From positions 434,001-498,000 of the forward strand of contig CAWCVC010000011.1 of NCBI GenBank assembly GCA_963798805.1: a stretch of 64,000 bases of DNA. Direction: 5' to 3'. Shown here piece by piece: positions 1 to 8,135 of this stretch. The DNA is from CAVZCK01 sp963798805. GTDB lineage: Bacteria > Pseudomonadota > Alphaproteobacteria > Rhizobiales > Rhodomicrobiaceae. Below the pieces are notes generated by a model. That model did no database searches and was not told the DNA's origin. It saw nothing but the letters and a program-made list of their open reading frames with translations. Made by a program: the position numbers and the translations under genes. The stretch's first letter is position 1; every line of letters begins with the position of its first letter.

Positions 1-221
1 ATTCGGACCTTGCCATCCGCGATCCGGTAGTCGGCAAGCTCGCCGACACGGCTCAGATCGACGACCGCGGGCAGATGCACGTCGCCCGCACGGCCTTCGC
101 GCGCCCAAGGGAGGATGTCCGTCGCGCCCGTGACGAGCCGGCTGCCTTGGGCCGCACTCGCCCACAGGCTCAGCGCCTCCTCAAGGCCCTTCGGCAAATA
201 ATAATGATCACAGGTCAGCAT
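1..221 (-). CDS. FAD-binding subunit of a molybdenum hydroxylase (CoxM/xanthine dehydrogenase type), partial
   Basis: The frame opens at an ATG ending at 221 behind a GGAGGG ribosome site and runs off the window edge, so only the first 73 residues are seen. They contain LVTGATDILPWARE followed by an LPAVVDLSRV stretch. This is the N-terminal FAD-binding pattern (GGTDL-like loop, then the 'lidl' strand) of the medium subunit of CO dehydrogenase and xanthine dehydrogenase-type enzymes. By family knowledge this subunit passes electrons between the molybdopterin/FeS subunits and the acceptor. The partner subunits would lie beyond position 1. The zinc dehydrogenase at 341-1453 lies upstream on the same strand, 119 bp away, and the IclR gene before that probably controls the unit. 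The substrate is unknown. Confidence 0.75.
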   Translation of the reverse strand, partial: MLTCDHYYLPKGLEEALSLWASAAQGSRLVTGATDILPWAREGRAGDVHLPAVVDLSRVGELADYRIADGKVR

Positions 222-289
222 CGCTGCCCTCCCTGCAGCATCAATGGTCCAATAAGAACCCCGACCGTTTCGTTTCAGCACATCGGCCG

Positions 290-323
290 GTCCCGGGATG
301 CGCAAAGCCAGTCTACCCGGGAC
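290..323. other. Inverted repeat between dehydrogenase and FAD-subunit genes
   Basis: GTCCCGGG at 290-297 is repeated as CCCGGGAC at 316-323, with an 18-nt loop. It lies in the 119-bp gap between two leftward genes. No U-run follows on either strand, so a terminator is not supported. It may be an mRNA hairpin or an operator. Confidence 0.25.
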
Positions 324-340
324 GCCTTGAGCGGAGCGGA

Positions 341-1453
341 CTACTCCGCCGCTATGGCCCGACGCGCCGCCGCATGCTCGTTCTTGACGACGACCTTGAT
401 CGCATCCTCGACACGATCCCTGGCATAGCGCAGCGCCTCCGGCAGATCCTTCATCGCAAAGGTGTGCGTATGGATCAGCGTCGCGTCGAAACGTTTCTGG
501 CGCATGAACGCCTCGGCCCGGTGCGTCGCCGATTTGCCTTCGCCGCGTATGCCGTAAATATAGATATTGTTACGCACGATGTGCGCGATGTCGACCTCCG
601 GCGATTCATGCGGGAAAGCCGCAAGACAGATCTTGCCGCCACGATTGACCATCTGCGCGGCTTCGTTGACCGCATTCGCCGCCGCGGAGCATTCGAGCAC
701 ATAGTCGACGCCCTGGCCGCCGGTAATGCGATGGACCGCCTCGACCGGGTCCTCATTGCGGATATTGACGACGTAATCGGCACCGAGCTTCTTGCCGATC
801 TCCAGCCGGTTGTCGCGGGTGCCGGTCAGGATCACCGGCTGGGCGCCGAGCGCCTTGGCGACCGCCACGCCGAGCAGCCCAATGGGGCCGGGGCCGGTGA
901 CGACCACGCTTTCGCCGGCGACGAGACCGCCGAGCTCGGTGAGGCCGTACATGGCCGTGCCGGCGGTGACGACGAGGGTCGCTTCCTCGTCGCTCATGCT
1001 GTCGTCGAGATGGATCAGCGTGTTGATGTTGTTGACCTGATATTCGCAGAAGCCGCCGTCGGTGGTGAAGCCGTTGGCGCGGTGGCCCTTGTCGACGTCG
1101 CCGTAATTCATCCCGTAATTATGGCAGGAGGTATACATGCCTTCACGGCACCGCTTGCATTGACCGCAGCCGGCATGGATCTCGACCGTCACGCGGTCGC
1201 CAATGGCGAACTCGTCGACGCCAGGACCGAGCGCCACCACGGTGCCCATATATTCGTGGCCGGGCGTGAAGCCTTTGTTGAAAGGGAGGCCCCCCTGGAT
1301 CTGGGCAGGGGGGCCGTGATGGATGATCTCCAGATCGGTCGCGCAAATGGCAACCGCATCGATACGGACCAGAACCTCGGCCTTGCCCGGTACCGGAACG
1401 GGTTTGTCTGTCAAGGCAAGCTGGCCGGGATCACCCAGGATCCATGCCTTCAT
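341..1453 (-). CDS. Zinc-dependent medium-chain alcohol/polyol dehydrogenase
   Basis: This 370-residue protein has full family length. The catalytic zinc ligands are visible at C37 and the H66-E67 pair of the GHE motif. The structural zinc is held by C96, C99, C102 and C110. The Rossmann glycine motif GPGPIG lies near residue 187. The family oxidises alcohols or polyols with NAD(P); the pattern is closest to the sorbitol/threonine dehydrogenase branch. The start is supported by a CCGGAG site just upstream. It is followed downstream by the molybdenum-hydroxylase FAD subunit and preceded by the IclR gene, so it is probably part of the same inducible catabolic unit. The substrate cannot be read from the sequence. 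Confidence 0.88.
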   Translation of the reverse strand: MKAWILGDPGQLALTDKPVPVPGKAEVLVRIDAVAICATDLEIIHHGPPAQIQGGLPFNKGFTPGHEYMGTVVALGPGVDEFAIGDRVTVEIHAGCGQCKRCREGMYTSCHNYGMNYGDVDKGHRANGFTTDGGFCEYQVNNINTLIHLDDSMSDEEATLVVTAGTAMYGLTELGGLVAGESVVVTGPGPIGLLGVAVAKALGAQPVILTGTRDNRLEIGKKLGADYVVNIRNEDPVEAVHRITGGQGVDYVLECSAAANAVNEAAQMVNRGGKICLAAFPHESPEVDIAHIVRNNIYIYGIRGEGKSATHRAEAFMRQKRFDATLIHTHTFAMKDLPEALRYARDRVEDAIKVVVKNEHAAARRAIAAE

Positions 1454-1543
1454 CGTCTCCGGAATCTTTGAACTCCGGACTGGTTTTTACAGTCTGAGGC
1501 ATGGGCATGACGTGTTACTCCCGCTTAGGCTGAAATCAATTGA

Positions 1544-2467
1544 TCAGTCATCAACACGGTTTGCGGCCAGGTTATTCTTGACCCCGCCAAATTTTTCTGA
1601 AATCGCCGCCGCGCAAAGCTTAACCGCTGCCTTGACTTTCTCGCGAGTCTTGCCTTTGGCGCGCATGGCCGGCATCGAGCAGGCAATCGATCCGATCACC
1701 GCGCCGCTGTGATCGCGGATGGCGGCGCCGATGCAGACGACGCCTGGCTGAAATTCCTCATCGTCCATCGAATAGCCGTGACGGCGGGTCAGCCGAAGCT
1801 CCTCCATGAGCCCGGCGATCGTGTTGATGGTGTTGTCGGTGAAGCACCCGAGCCCGTTATTGGCGATGACGCGCGCGATCTCGGCCTCCGGCAGCCAGGC
1901 AAGGATCGCCTTGCCGATCGCCGTGGCGTGAGCGGCGTTGGCGTTGCTCATCTGATCGGCACCGACCCGCACGGGCAGGCGCGAGTCGAGCTTGGCGAGC
2001 GTAACCAGCGCGTAGCCCCGCATGACCGCCAGATGCACACACTCGCCCGTCGTCTCGTTGAGCGCCAGGAGTTCGGGCATGGCGATGTCGGTGAGATTGA
2101 ACTGCTTGAGCCGGCTGTTGGAGAGCTCGGTGATCCGGGCACCGAGGAAATAGGTCCGCGTGCGTTTATTGCGGCCGACATAGCCGCGCTTCACCAAGGT
2201 GGCCAGCAGATGATGGCAGGTGGAGCTGTTGAGCTCGGCCTCGGCGGCGATCTCGCTGAGGCTCAGCTCGCGATCCACTCCGGCCAGGATGTCGAGAAGG
2301 TCGAGCGCGCGTTCGATGGACTGGATCGTCCGCCCCGCCTTCACGCCGATGCTGAGCGCGTCGGTCGGCGCAGTGTCGATGGGCGGGTCTTGTATCTGTT
2401 TGTTACCCACGCGCGCGGCCATCACGAAATCAGTCTCCGCAGCATTGCGGCCTGTGAGAAATCTCAT
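1544..2467 (-). CDS. IclR-family transcriptional regulator
   Basis: This 307-residue protein starts with a disordered N-terminus of about 45 residues. A winged helix-turn-helix follows (SIERALDLLDILAG, then SLSEIAAEAELNSSTCHHLL and KRGYVGRN). The C-terminal IclR effector domain includes the VHLAVMRGYALVTLAKLDS and SIACSMPAMRAKGKTREKV segments. IclR proteins bind small carbon-source effectors and control adjacent catabolic genes. Here the gene lies upstream on the same strand as the zinc dehydrogenase and FAD subunit. The ATG at 2467 has only a weak ribosome site; an internal ATG at 2422 behind CGGAG is a possible alternative start. A palindrome just upstream (2503-2525) may be its own operator. 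Confidence 0.9.
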   Translation of the reverse strand: MRFLTGRNAAETDFVMAARVGNKQIQDPPIDTAPTDALSIGVKAGRTIQSIERALDLLDILAGVDRELSLSEIAAEAELNSSTCHHLLATLVKRGYVGRNKRTRTYFLGARITELSNSRLKQFNLTDIAMPELLALNETTGECVHLAVMRGYALVTLAKLDSRLPVRVGADQMSNANAAHATAIGKAILAWLPEAEIARVIANNGLGCFTDNTINTIAGLMEELRLTRRHGYSMDDEEFQPGVVCIGAAIRDHSGAVIGSIACSMPAMRAKGKTREKVKAAVKLCAAAISEKFGGVKNNLAANRVDD

Positions 2468-2502
2468 ACATAATTTACCGCCTATGTCAATTTAGATTTG
2501 CT

Positions 2503-2525
2503 ATTGTCGAATAATGTTTGACAAT
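2503..2525. promoter_or_regulatory. Candidate IclR operator
   Basis: ATTGTCGAA at 2503-2511 and TTTGACAAT at 2517-2525 form a 9-5-9 inverted repeat with one mismatch. It lies in an AT-rich stretch between the divergent IclR and BLUF genes. IclR regulators commonly autoregulate from such sites. That it is bound by this regulator is inference. Confidence 0.5.
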
Positions 2526-2623
2526 GTGAAATTTAGCGATATTGAACCCTAGTCGCGAGACCGGTTAAGCTGACGCCGTGTAGCGGTGAAAAGAACAGAG
2601 TCGATCCTCAAAGGCGCAAGACC

Positions 2624-3061
2624 ATGCACTACCTGATCTATGTCAGCCAGGCGGAGCGACCGATGTCGGCCGAGGAGCTGGCGCGGCTGCTCAAGAAGAG
2701 CCGTGCCAGGAACAACGCGGCGGGCATTACCGGCGTGCTCATCTACAAGATCTCGCACAGCGGCGAGCGCGCCAATTTCATGCAGCTCCTCGAAGGCGAC
2801 AGAGAAGGGGTCGAGCGGCTCTATCAGCAGATCGCGGAGGATCCGCGTCATCACACCAAGATCGTGCTTGAGGAAGGCGAGGTCCCGGCACGGAATTTCC
2901 CGGACTGGTCGATGGGCTTCCGCAATCTGGCGCCGGACAGCCTGGCTGAATTCGAGGGCTTCTCCGATCTCGGATCGCCGGCGTTCTGGGAGCGCGCCAA
3001 GCAGGGGAGTTGCCCGAGCTGCCTCAACCTGATGAAGTTCTTTTACGACGGGGATGAATGA
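2624..3061 (+). CDS. BLUF-domain blue-light photoreceptor, short form
   Basis: This 145-residue protein is essentially a single BLUF domain. The flavin-switch residues known from AppA can be placed by pattern: Y6 in YLIYVSQA, N30 in ARNNAAG, Q54 in FMQLLEG, and W95/M97 in FPDWSMGF. BLUF domains bind FAD and rewire a Tyr-Gln-flavin hydrogen-bond network under blue light. There is no fused output domain; the tail is a short Cys-containing segment (SCPSCLNLMKFF). Short BLUF proteins act through a partner protein, which cannot be identified here. The gene is monocistronic, divergent from IclR, and about 0.9 kb upstream of hemA. Light control of tetrapyrrole synthesis is an attractive but unproven link. 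Confidence 0.92.
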   Translation: MHYLIYVSQAERPMSAEELARLLKKSRARNNAAGITGVLIYKISHSGERANFMQLLEGDREGVERLYQQIAEDPRHHTKIVLEEGEVPARNFPDWSMGFRNLAPDSLAEFEGFSDLGSPAFWERAKQGSCPSCLNLMKFFYDGDE

Positions 3062-3110
3062 CCATTAGGTTTGGCCGCAGGCGAATTCGCTTCAGTTCGA
3101 GGCGATCGCT

Positions 3111-3542
3111 TCAGCGCGTGGGCGGCACCGGCATGCCTTCCTCGAAATTCGGTATGTCCGTCGATGTCTGATCCCATTTCGGGCGGCGCTTGGCGTAGAC
3201 CACGGCCTGCGGCTCGAACCAGTCATTATTGTCCGCAGATCCGACCGCGATGCCGATGATGCCCGGCCGCCCCGAGTTTATTGCATAGATCCGGCTGCCG
3301 CAGGTCGGACAGAAATGCCAGTTGACGGTATTGCCGCTGTCGGCCGTGACCGGGTAGCCCTTGGCCTCACCTTCAATCTGCACGTCCCCTGCCTTGAAAA
3401 AGGCGTTCGACATATGCCCGGTGCCTGAGCGGCGCTGGCAATCCTTGCAATGGCATTGTCCCATGCGGACGGGATCGCCGCTGATCGTATAGCTTACAGC
3501 GCCGCAAAGGCAGCGCCCCGTCGCAAATGGCTCGCCTGGCAT
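3111..3542 (-). CDS. GFA-family (glutathione-dependent formaldehyde-activating-like/CENP-V fold) protein
   Basis: The 143-residue product has the GFA zinc fold: CLCGAVSY near residue 9, then CHCKDCQRRSG, and FCPTCGSRIY in the C-terminal half. These cysteine pairs bind zinc ions. Members were named for formaldehyde-glutathione condensation, but most, including this one, have no proven substrate. The start at 3542 is chosen because GAGAGGGG precedes it; an upstream ATG at 3650 would add an Arg/Cys-rich leader with no family similarity. It is convergent with the BLUF gene and divergent from hemA, sharing the intergenic region that holds the FNR-type box. Confidence 0.85.
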   Translation of the reverse strand: MPGEPFATGRCLCGAVSYTISGDPVRMGQCHCKDCQRRSGTGHMSNAFFKAGDVQIEGEAKGYPVTADSGNTVNWHFCPTCGSRIYAINSGRPGIIGIAVGSADNNDWFEPQAVVYAKRRPKWDQTSTDIPNFEEGMPVPPTR

Positions 3543-3741
3543 GCTTTTTCCCCTCTCCACTCTCCGGCGCGAATGCGTCCGCGCCCATGCATAGCATTTG
3601 CCGCCCGGCACGCAAAGACAGGCGCCGTGGGCGCAGCCAGCAAGCGACAATCCGCCTATGACCGCCCTCCGCGAGAATGACTTATATGTTAATGTCGGCT
3701 CCTGTGTTAAGGCGGGGCCTCACGTCACGATCCGCAGATTG

Positions 3742-3755
3742 TTGATTTGCATCAA
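3742..3755. promoter_or_regulatory. FNR/FixK-type box upstream of hemA
   Basis: TTGATTTGCATCAA matches the FNR/FixK consensus TTGAT-N4-ATCAA at every defined position. It lies 209 bp before the hemA start and 199 bp before the divergent GFA gene. In many alphaproteobacteria hemA is induced at low oxygen by FnrL or FixK through this kind of site, so hemA is the likelier target. The regulator itself is not identified in the window. Confidence 0.75.
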
Positions 3756-3964
3756 GGCTTTCGGTTTTTTGAAGACTTACGCAAGGTCCAGCACCTATGC
3801 TGAGGCCGAGCGCACGGTTCGAGGCGCCGGGCCGAAGCGAAGCGCGGGTTGATGCACCCGGAAAGCGGCATTTTGAGGCATGTGGCACAAAATGGCCCGC
3901 AGTCCGGACGGATGCCGTTAAACTGTCGCTGAACCGGCTCCAGAGCGCCCGAAGGGAGGCGATG

Positions 3965-5215
3965 ATGGACTACGAGAAGATTTTCGAGGACCGGATCGGG
4001 CAGCTTCATGCCGAAGGCCGATACCGGGTCTTCGCCGACATCAAGCGCCGCTGCGGCGCCTATCCCAATGCGGTGCATTTCGCCAAGGGCGTGAAGTCCG
4101 AGGAAGCCGATACGCGGCCGGTCACCGTGTGGTGCTCGAACGACTATCTCGGCATGAGCCAGAATCCCAAGGTGCGCGCCGCCATGCATGAGGCGATCGA
4201 TGCGGTCGGCGCCGGCTCGGGCGGCACCCGCAACATTTCCGGCACTACCCATTATCATGTCGAGCTCGAGGCCGAACTGGCCGATTTGCATGGCAAGGAA
4301 GCGGCGCTGCTGTTCACCTCGGCCTATGTGGCGAATGACGCCACGCTCTCCACCCTGGTCAAGCTGATCCCCGGCCTCGTGATCTTCTCCGACGAGAAGA
4401 ACCACGCCTCGATGATTCAGGGCATCCGCCATGGCGGCGGCGAGAAGCGCATCTGGCGCCATAACGACCCAGAGCATCTGGAAGCGCTCTTGAAAGAATA
4501 CCCGGCGGAAACACCGAAGATCATCGTCTTCGAGAGCGTCTATTCGATGGACGGCCATATCGCCCCGATGGCGGCGATCTGCGATCTGGCCGAGACGTAC
4601 AACGCGCTGACCTATCTCGACGAGGTGCATGCGGTCGGCCTGTATGGACCGCGCGGCGGCGGCATCGCCGAGCGCGAGGGTTTGATGGACCGGATCGACA
4701 TCATCAACGGCACGCTGGCCAAGGGCTTCGGCGTCATGGGCGGCTATATCGCCGCCTCGAAGGCCTGCTGCGACGCCATCCGCTCCTATGCCTCCGGCTT
4801 CATCTTCACCACCTCGCTCGCCCCGGCCATCGCCGCGGGGGCGCTGGCCTCGATCCGGCATCTGAAGGTGAGTCAGCTCGAGCGGGCAAGGCATCAGGAG
4901 CGGGCGCGGACCTTGAAGGCAGTGCTGAAGGGGCGCGATCTGCCGGTGATGGACAATCCCAGCCACATCGTGCCGGTGCTGGTCGGCGATCCGGTGCATT
5001 GCAAGGCGGTGACCGACACGCTCATGCGCGACTACGGCATCTATGTGCAGCCGATCAACTATCCGACCGTCGCCAAGGGCACCGAGCGCATCCGCCTGAC
5101 GCCGACGCCGTTGCATACCGACGAGCACATCGCCTGGCTCACCGATGCCCTCTCGGCGCTCTGGGCGCGCTGCCCGGTCGGCCAGGGCAAATATGTGAAG
5201 CTGGCGGCGGAGTAG
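3965..5215 (+). CDS. hemA: 5-aminolevulinate synthase
   Basis: This 416-residue enzyme condenses glycine with succinyl-CoA to 5-aminolevulinate, the first step of tetrapyrrole synthesis by the C4 route typical of alphaproteobacteria. It belongs to the PLP-dependent alpha-oxoamine synthases. The pyridoxal contacts D219 and H222 lie in YLDEVHAVG, and the Schiff-base lysine is K253 in LAKGFGVMGGY. SGGTRNISGT and NHASMIQGIR are further family signatures. The ATG at 3965 lies five bases after GGGAGG and is preferred to the adjacent ATG at 3962 and to a longer frame from 3797. The perfect FNR-type box at 3742-3755 suggests induction when oxygen falls. It appears monocistronic. Confidence 0.96.
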   Translation: MDYEKIFEDRIGQLHAEGRYRVFADIKRRCGAYPNAVHFAKGVKSEEADTRPVTVWCSNDYLGMSQNPKVRAAMHEAIDAVGAGSGGTRNISGTTHYHVELEAELADLHGKEAALLFTSAYVANDATLSTLVKLIPGLVIFSDEKNHASMIQGIRHGGGEKRIWRHNDPEHLEALLKEYPAETPKIIVFESVYSMDGHIAPMAAICDLAETYNALTYLDEVHAVGLYGPRGGGIAEREGLMDRIDIINGTLAKGFGVMGGYIAASKACCDAIRSYASGFIFTTSLAPAIAAGALASIRHLKVSQLERARHQERARTLKAVLKGRDLPVMDNPSHIVPVLVGDPVHCKAVTDTLMRDYGIYVQPINYPTVAKGTERIRLTPTPLHTDEHIAWLTDALSALWARCPVGQGKYVKLAAE

Positions 5216-5304
5216 GTCGGCGCCAGCTCGCCGGTTCCGTCCGCAATACCCGGTTGAGGTGGCACCGCGCGGAGATGCGGCACCTGATCGAACGGTCTTG
5301 GTCC

Positions 5305-5757
5305 TCAGAACATGCAATGGGTCAGGACGAGAATGGTAAAGCGGTCGAGCTCGAATTCCCGCGTGATGCTCGTCCCCATCATCTTGAGCCACTTTTCCTG
5401 CGCTTCATAAGCAAGCTGCTCTCGCTCCTCGGGGCAGAGAAATCGTTGCTGCGAAAGATTTTGCAGGTGATGCACCATCTCGTGGACCAGCATCGAGGAC
5501 TCCGCGGCCGTCTTGCCGGTCCACCCTTCCGGCAAGTAAATCACCTTTCGCAAATCGTCGTACACGGCGATCGCTGATTGGGGGCTCTTGGGCGCTTTGT
5601 CCTCGCCGGTGCGCACGCCCAGTTTCATTAGCCCCGGATCGCGCAATGCCGCAATCTTGGCCGCGCCGGTAAATTCAACTCGAGGATGGTCGTAGATGGC
5701 CGGCAGATCGAAATTCGACGACAGCCACAGCACGATCGTGGTTATGAGCAGGTCCAT
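5305..5757 (-). CDS. Small protein with HExxH metallopeptidase-like motif
   Basis: This 150-residue protein starts behind a strong AAGGAGG site. It has a hydrophobic N-terminus (MDLLITTIVLWLSS) that could be a signal or anchor. A central segment reads SSMLVHEMVHHLQ, which contains H-E-M-V-H, the zinc-binding HExxH pattern of metallopeptidases. The C-terminal half has a Glu-rich helix (EEREQLAYEAQEKWL) that could supply a third ligand. It resembles small conserved proteins of unknown function; I recall a DUF6647-type family but cannot confirm it. Peptidase activity is inferred from the motif only. It converges on hemA, with 89 bp between the stop codons. Confidence 0.7.
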   Translation of the reverse strand: MDLLITTIVLWLSSNFDLPAIYDHPRVEFTGAAKIAALRDPGLMKLGVRTGEDKAPKSPQSAIAVYDDLRKVIYLPEGWTGKTAAESSMLVHEMVHHLQNLSQQRFLCPEEREQLAYEAQEKWLKMMGTSITREFELDRFTILVLTHCMF

Positions 5758-5996
5758 GGCGCATACCTCCTTATGCGCTCATGAAAGCCTCGTTCGGCAA
5801 TATCGATCGTCACCCGTTTGCACGAGCCCCGGCAATTTCATCCGCTGCGTGTCGCGGGACGAGGGAATATCGGGAGAATCAAAAGCCCGTCCCGCTTACG
5901 CGCTCAGCCTGCGGCTCGGCGAAATCCGGATGGAGAGGATCTGGAATTGGGGATCGCCGGCCGGGTGTCCGGCGAGCGTGCCCTCGAACGCCGAGG

Positions 5997-6188
5997 TCAG
6001 ATGCCGATCGGGCAGCCGAACACGACCGTGTGTTCGGGATCGGCTCGTTCGACATAGTCGCGCAGGAAGCCATCGCCGACCGGCTCGCCGAAGCGGGACT
6101 TGCGGCGGTCTCGGTCGAGCCGCAACAGATGCGCAAGGAACAGAGAATGGTCCGCGCGTTGCAGAGTGCGGAATTGCGGGAATTGCAT
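5997..6188 (-). pseudogene. Remnant of a GNAT-family acetyltransferase
   Basis: A 63-codon open stretch contains LFLAHLLRLDRDRRKSRFGEPVGDGFLRDYVERA. This closely follows the N-terminal pattern of a GNAT subgroup (HLLRLD-x-RR-x-RFG, then a D-x-F-x-x-Y segment). The frame then stops at 5997, long before the acetyl-CoA binding region. Downstream sequence to 5896 is open in another frame but does not continue the GNAT fold recognisably. The gene is therefore truncated or frameshifted. The stretch 5758-6467 holds no other convincing gene; long frames on the plus strand here have no family features. Confidence 0.45.
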
Positions 6189-6373
6189 AGCCCGGCCCCA
6201 AATGGCGTCTTCCCGTCAACCGCAAACACGACCTCCTCGCCCACTCGACTGCGGCAGTGGCTTCCGCATGCTCAGAGGCCGAAAATCGCTAAACCAGAAC
6301 AGGCTCGTCCGTATAACGAGGACTGGGCATGCATAAATGCGGCTAAATCGATCCCGCTTAGGGCGATGAAGAC

Positions 6374-6411
6374 GGCGCTGAAGCGGTTCGGATATTTCCG
6401 TTTTCAGCGCC
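6374..6411. other. Perfect 9-bp inverted repeat, intergenic
   Basis: GGCGCTGAA at 6374-6382 pairs with TTCAGCGCC at 6403-6411 across a 20-nt loop. It lies 57 bp beyond the stop of the leftward gene at 6468-6683. It could be a processing or terminator hairpin for that gene, but no T-run follows the stem. Confidence 0.35.
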
Positions 6412-6467
6412 GCACCGGTAAGGGAAGGTCAGAGAATAGCGCCTGGCTCATGCGCCCATTCCCACCT

Positions 6468-6683
6468 TCAATTCTCATCCGCATCGGGCTTTCTGCAAGC
6501 CAATCTGGCCTTGGCCCGGTCGTCGTCGGCCAGGGCGCCGAATTTCGACCAGAGCCCGAGCCCGTCGCACACGCCGAGATAAAGGGCCGAAAAGCTGTGG
6601 CCCAGCGCTTGCCAGATGCGCGCGATACCGCCCGAAAATTTGAGCAGCGAATGCGCAAAGACATTGTGCACGATGTTCTGCAT
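6468..6683 (-). CDS. Small hypothetical protein, 71 residues
   Basis: The frame from the ATG at 6683 follows a GGGAAG site. It encodes a helical, moderately hydrophobic peptide (NVFAHSLLKFSGGIARIWQ, then LGHSFSALYLGVCDGLGLW) ending in a charged tail. An in-frame ATG at 6698 would add five residues. I do not recognise a family. Synonymous codon use is GC-biased like the neighbours, which mildly supports translation. It is followed downstream by the hairpin at 6374-6411 and preceded on the same strand by a small secreted protein gene. Confidence 0.45.
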   Translation of the reverse strand: MQNIVHNVFAHSLLKFSGGIARIWQALGHSFSALYLGVCDGLGLWSKFGALADDDRAKARLACRKPDADEN

Positions 6684-6779
6684 GGTCCGACTTCCCATCT
6701 CTAAAGCAAACCGATCCTTGGCATTTCGAGGCACCGCCGCCGAAACTCCGGCAACCGCCAGGCGGGACCGAAGCCGCCC

Positions 6780-7073
6780 TTACGGCATGCACGCATCTTC
6801 GTCGCAGACGAAATCGTCCGGCCCCCATTTGATCTGTTTCTGCTGAACCGGCTTTTGGGCCGGCTGGCTCGCGGCCGGCTGCGGCGCCGTCGATGGGCTC
6901 GGGCGCTCCGGGACCTCGGTGACGATTGCGATCGCGGTCGAGGCTTCCGCCCGGCTTTCCGCCGCCAGCGAGCGTTGCTGCTGGGCGCTTGCAGTTGGCG
7001 CGGCGCCCGGCGCGAGTTGCAGCGCAAGCATCAACGCGGCAAACGTGCCAAGCATTCTTGCATTCGTCTTCAT
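6780..7073 (-). CDS. Small secreted protein, function unknown
   Basis: The 97-residue product starts at an ATG behind CGGAG. Residues 1-30 form a typical Sec signal peptide: basic start, hydrophobic core LGTFAALMLALQL, and a cleavage site after TASA. The mature part is a low-complexity Ala/Pro/Gln region followed by a compact end, WGPDDFVCDEDACMP, with two cysteines in an acidic context. A disulfide or metal site is possible but unproven. A longer frame from 7160 lacks a ribosome site and would bury the signal peptide. It is divergent from the Crp/Fnr gene at 7320. Confidence 0.6.
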   Translation of the reverse strand: MKTNARMLGTFAALMLALQLAPGAAPTASAQQQRSLAAESRAEASTAIAIVTEVPERPSPSTAPQPAASQPAQKPVQQKQIKWGPDDFVCDEDACMP

Positions 7074-7319
7074 GACAATCTCCGTCGAAAAGGACTGACG
7101 ATTTGAATGTTTTGACGGATCTTGACCGACCGGACGCCATCCAAACAGATGAGATCGCAAGACTCGGACGGCCGAAGATTGGCGCCGAGGCGTTGCTGCG
7201 AGCGGGCTTTGAGGCCGGCAAGGTTTTCGCTTCGGGCGGGGAGTTGGACCTTATCTTCGGCTCGCTTTGGTGTTACTTACCTGTGATGTGGTAAAGCATA
7301 TCGATCCCCCAGGTGTCCC

Positions 7320-8021
7320 TTGCGCGTCGAAGAACGCAGGAAATCGCTGCAATCTGCCGCGATCTTCGCCGGCCTCGGCGAAGCCTCGCTCGCGCGGATC
7401 GAAGCGCTGTGCAAATGGCGCGAGCACCCGGCCGGGTCCGAGATCGTCTCCTATCTGGATTTCTCCCACGAGGTGCACTTCCTGATCGCGGGAAAAGCGC
7501 GCGTCATCATCTATTCGGCCGAAGGCCATGCCGTCCTGTTCAAGGATATTCAGCCAGGAGAAGAGTTCGGCGAGATCGCCGCGCTCGACGGCGGGGCGAG
7601 ATCATCCAGCGTGGAGGCGCTCGAGCTTTGCACGACGGCATCGCTGTCCGCCGACAATTTCCGGCAGGTCTTGCTGGAGGAGCCCTCCGTTGCGCTCGCC
7701 ACCCTGCTCGGCCTTGCCGCGCAAATCCGGCGCCTTTCGGAGCGCGTGCACGAGTTCTCGACGCTCGGCGTCCAGAGCCGCATCCGCGCCGAGCTGTTGC
7801 GCCTTGCCGCACTCGCCGGCACCGCACAGAACCAGGCGATGCTCAAGCCCGCACCGAGCCTTTCCGAGCTGGCCAGCCGCGTCAGCACCCACCGCGAAGC
7901 CGTCTCCCGCGAGCTGAGCCGACTTGGCGCCATGAACATCGCCATCCGCGAAAGGAGCGGCTTACGCATCGCCGATATTGCCCGCCTCGAACAATTGGTC
8001 CGCGAAGCGAAAGGCGAATAG
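7320..8021 (+). CDS. Crp/Fnr-family transcriptional regulator
   Basis: This 233-residue protein has the Crp layout. An N-terminal cyclic-nucleotide-fold sensor covers about residues 15-130 (PGEEFGEIAALDGGARSSSVEAL is the phosphate-cassette region). A C-terminal Crp-type winged helix follows (PSLSELASRVSTHREAVSRELSRL is the recognition helix region). The sensor contains the G-E-I-A-x-L-D-G-x-x-R-S-S pattern of cAMP-binding members, so cAMP is a plausible ligand. There is no N-terminal cysteine cluster, so it is not an oxygen-sensing FNR. The start is a TTG at 7320 because no in-frame ATG precedes the sensor. It is divergent from a small secreted protein gene. Confidence 0.88.
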   Translation: MRVEERRKSLQSAAIFAGLGEASLARIEALCKWREHPAGSEIVSYLDFSHEVHFLIAGKARVIIYSAEGHAVLFKDIQPGEEFGEIAALDGGARSSSVEALELCTTASLSADNFRQVLLEEPSVALATLLGLAAQIRRLSERVHEFSTLGVQSRIRAELLRLAALAGTAQNQAMLKPAPSLSELASRVSTHREAVSRELSRLGAMNIAIRERSGLRIADIARLEQLVREAKGE

Positions 8022-8135
8022 CTGCGAATATTTTTTTAATCCTTGGCAAATGCCAACGCCCGGGGGCACCTCGCGCGCGCATCGTCATCGCATCAGAGCC
8101 ATCCCACTAACTCGATGCGAAAAGCTGGTGCCGCC

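Noticed and set aside
3752..5392. Long leftward open frame of more than 500 codons opposite hemA
   Set aside because: It is the antisense of the hemA coding sequence, a common artefact in GC-rich genes. Its translation is Arg/His/Gly-rich with no family pattern.
5781..6704. Rightward open frame of 307 codons
   Set aside because: It spans the GNAT remnant and a small leftward gene. Composition is Arg/Pro/Ser-rich and no family pattern is visible.
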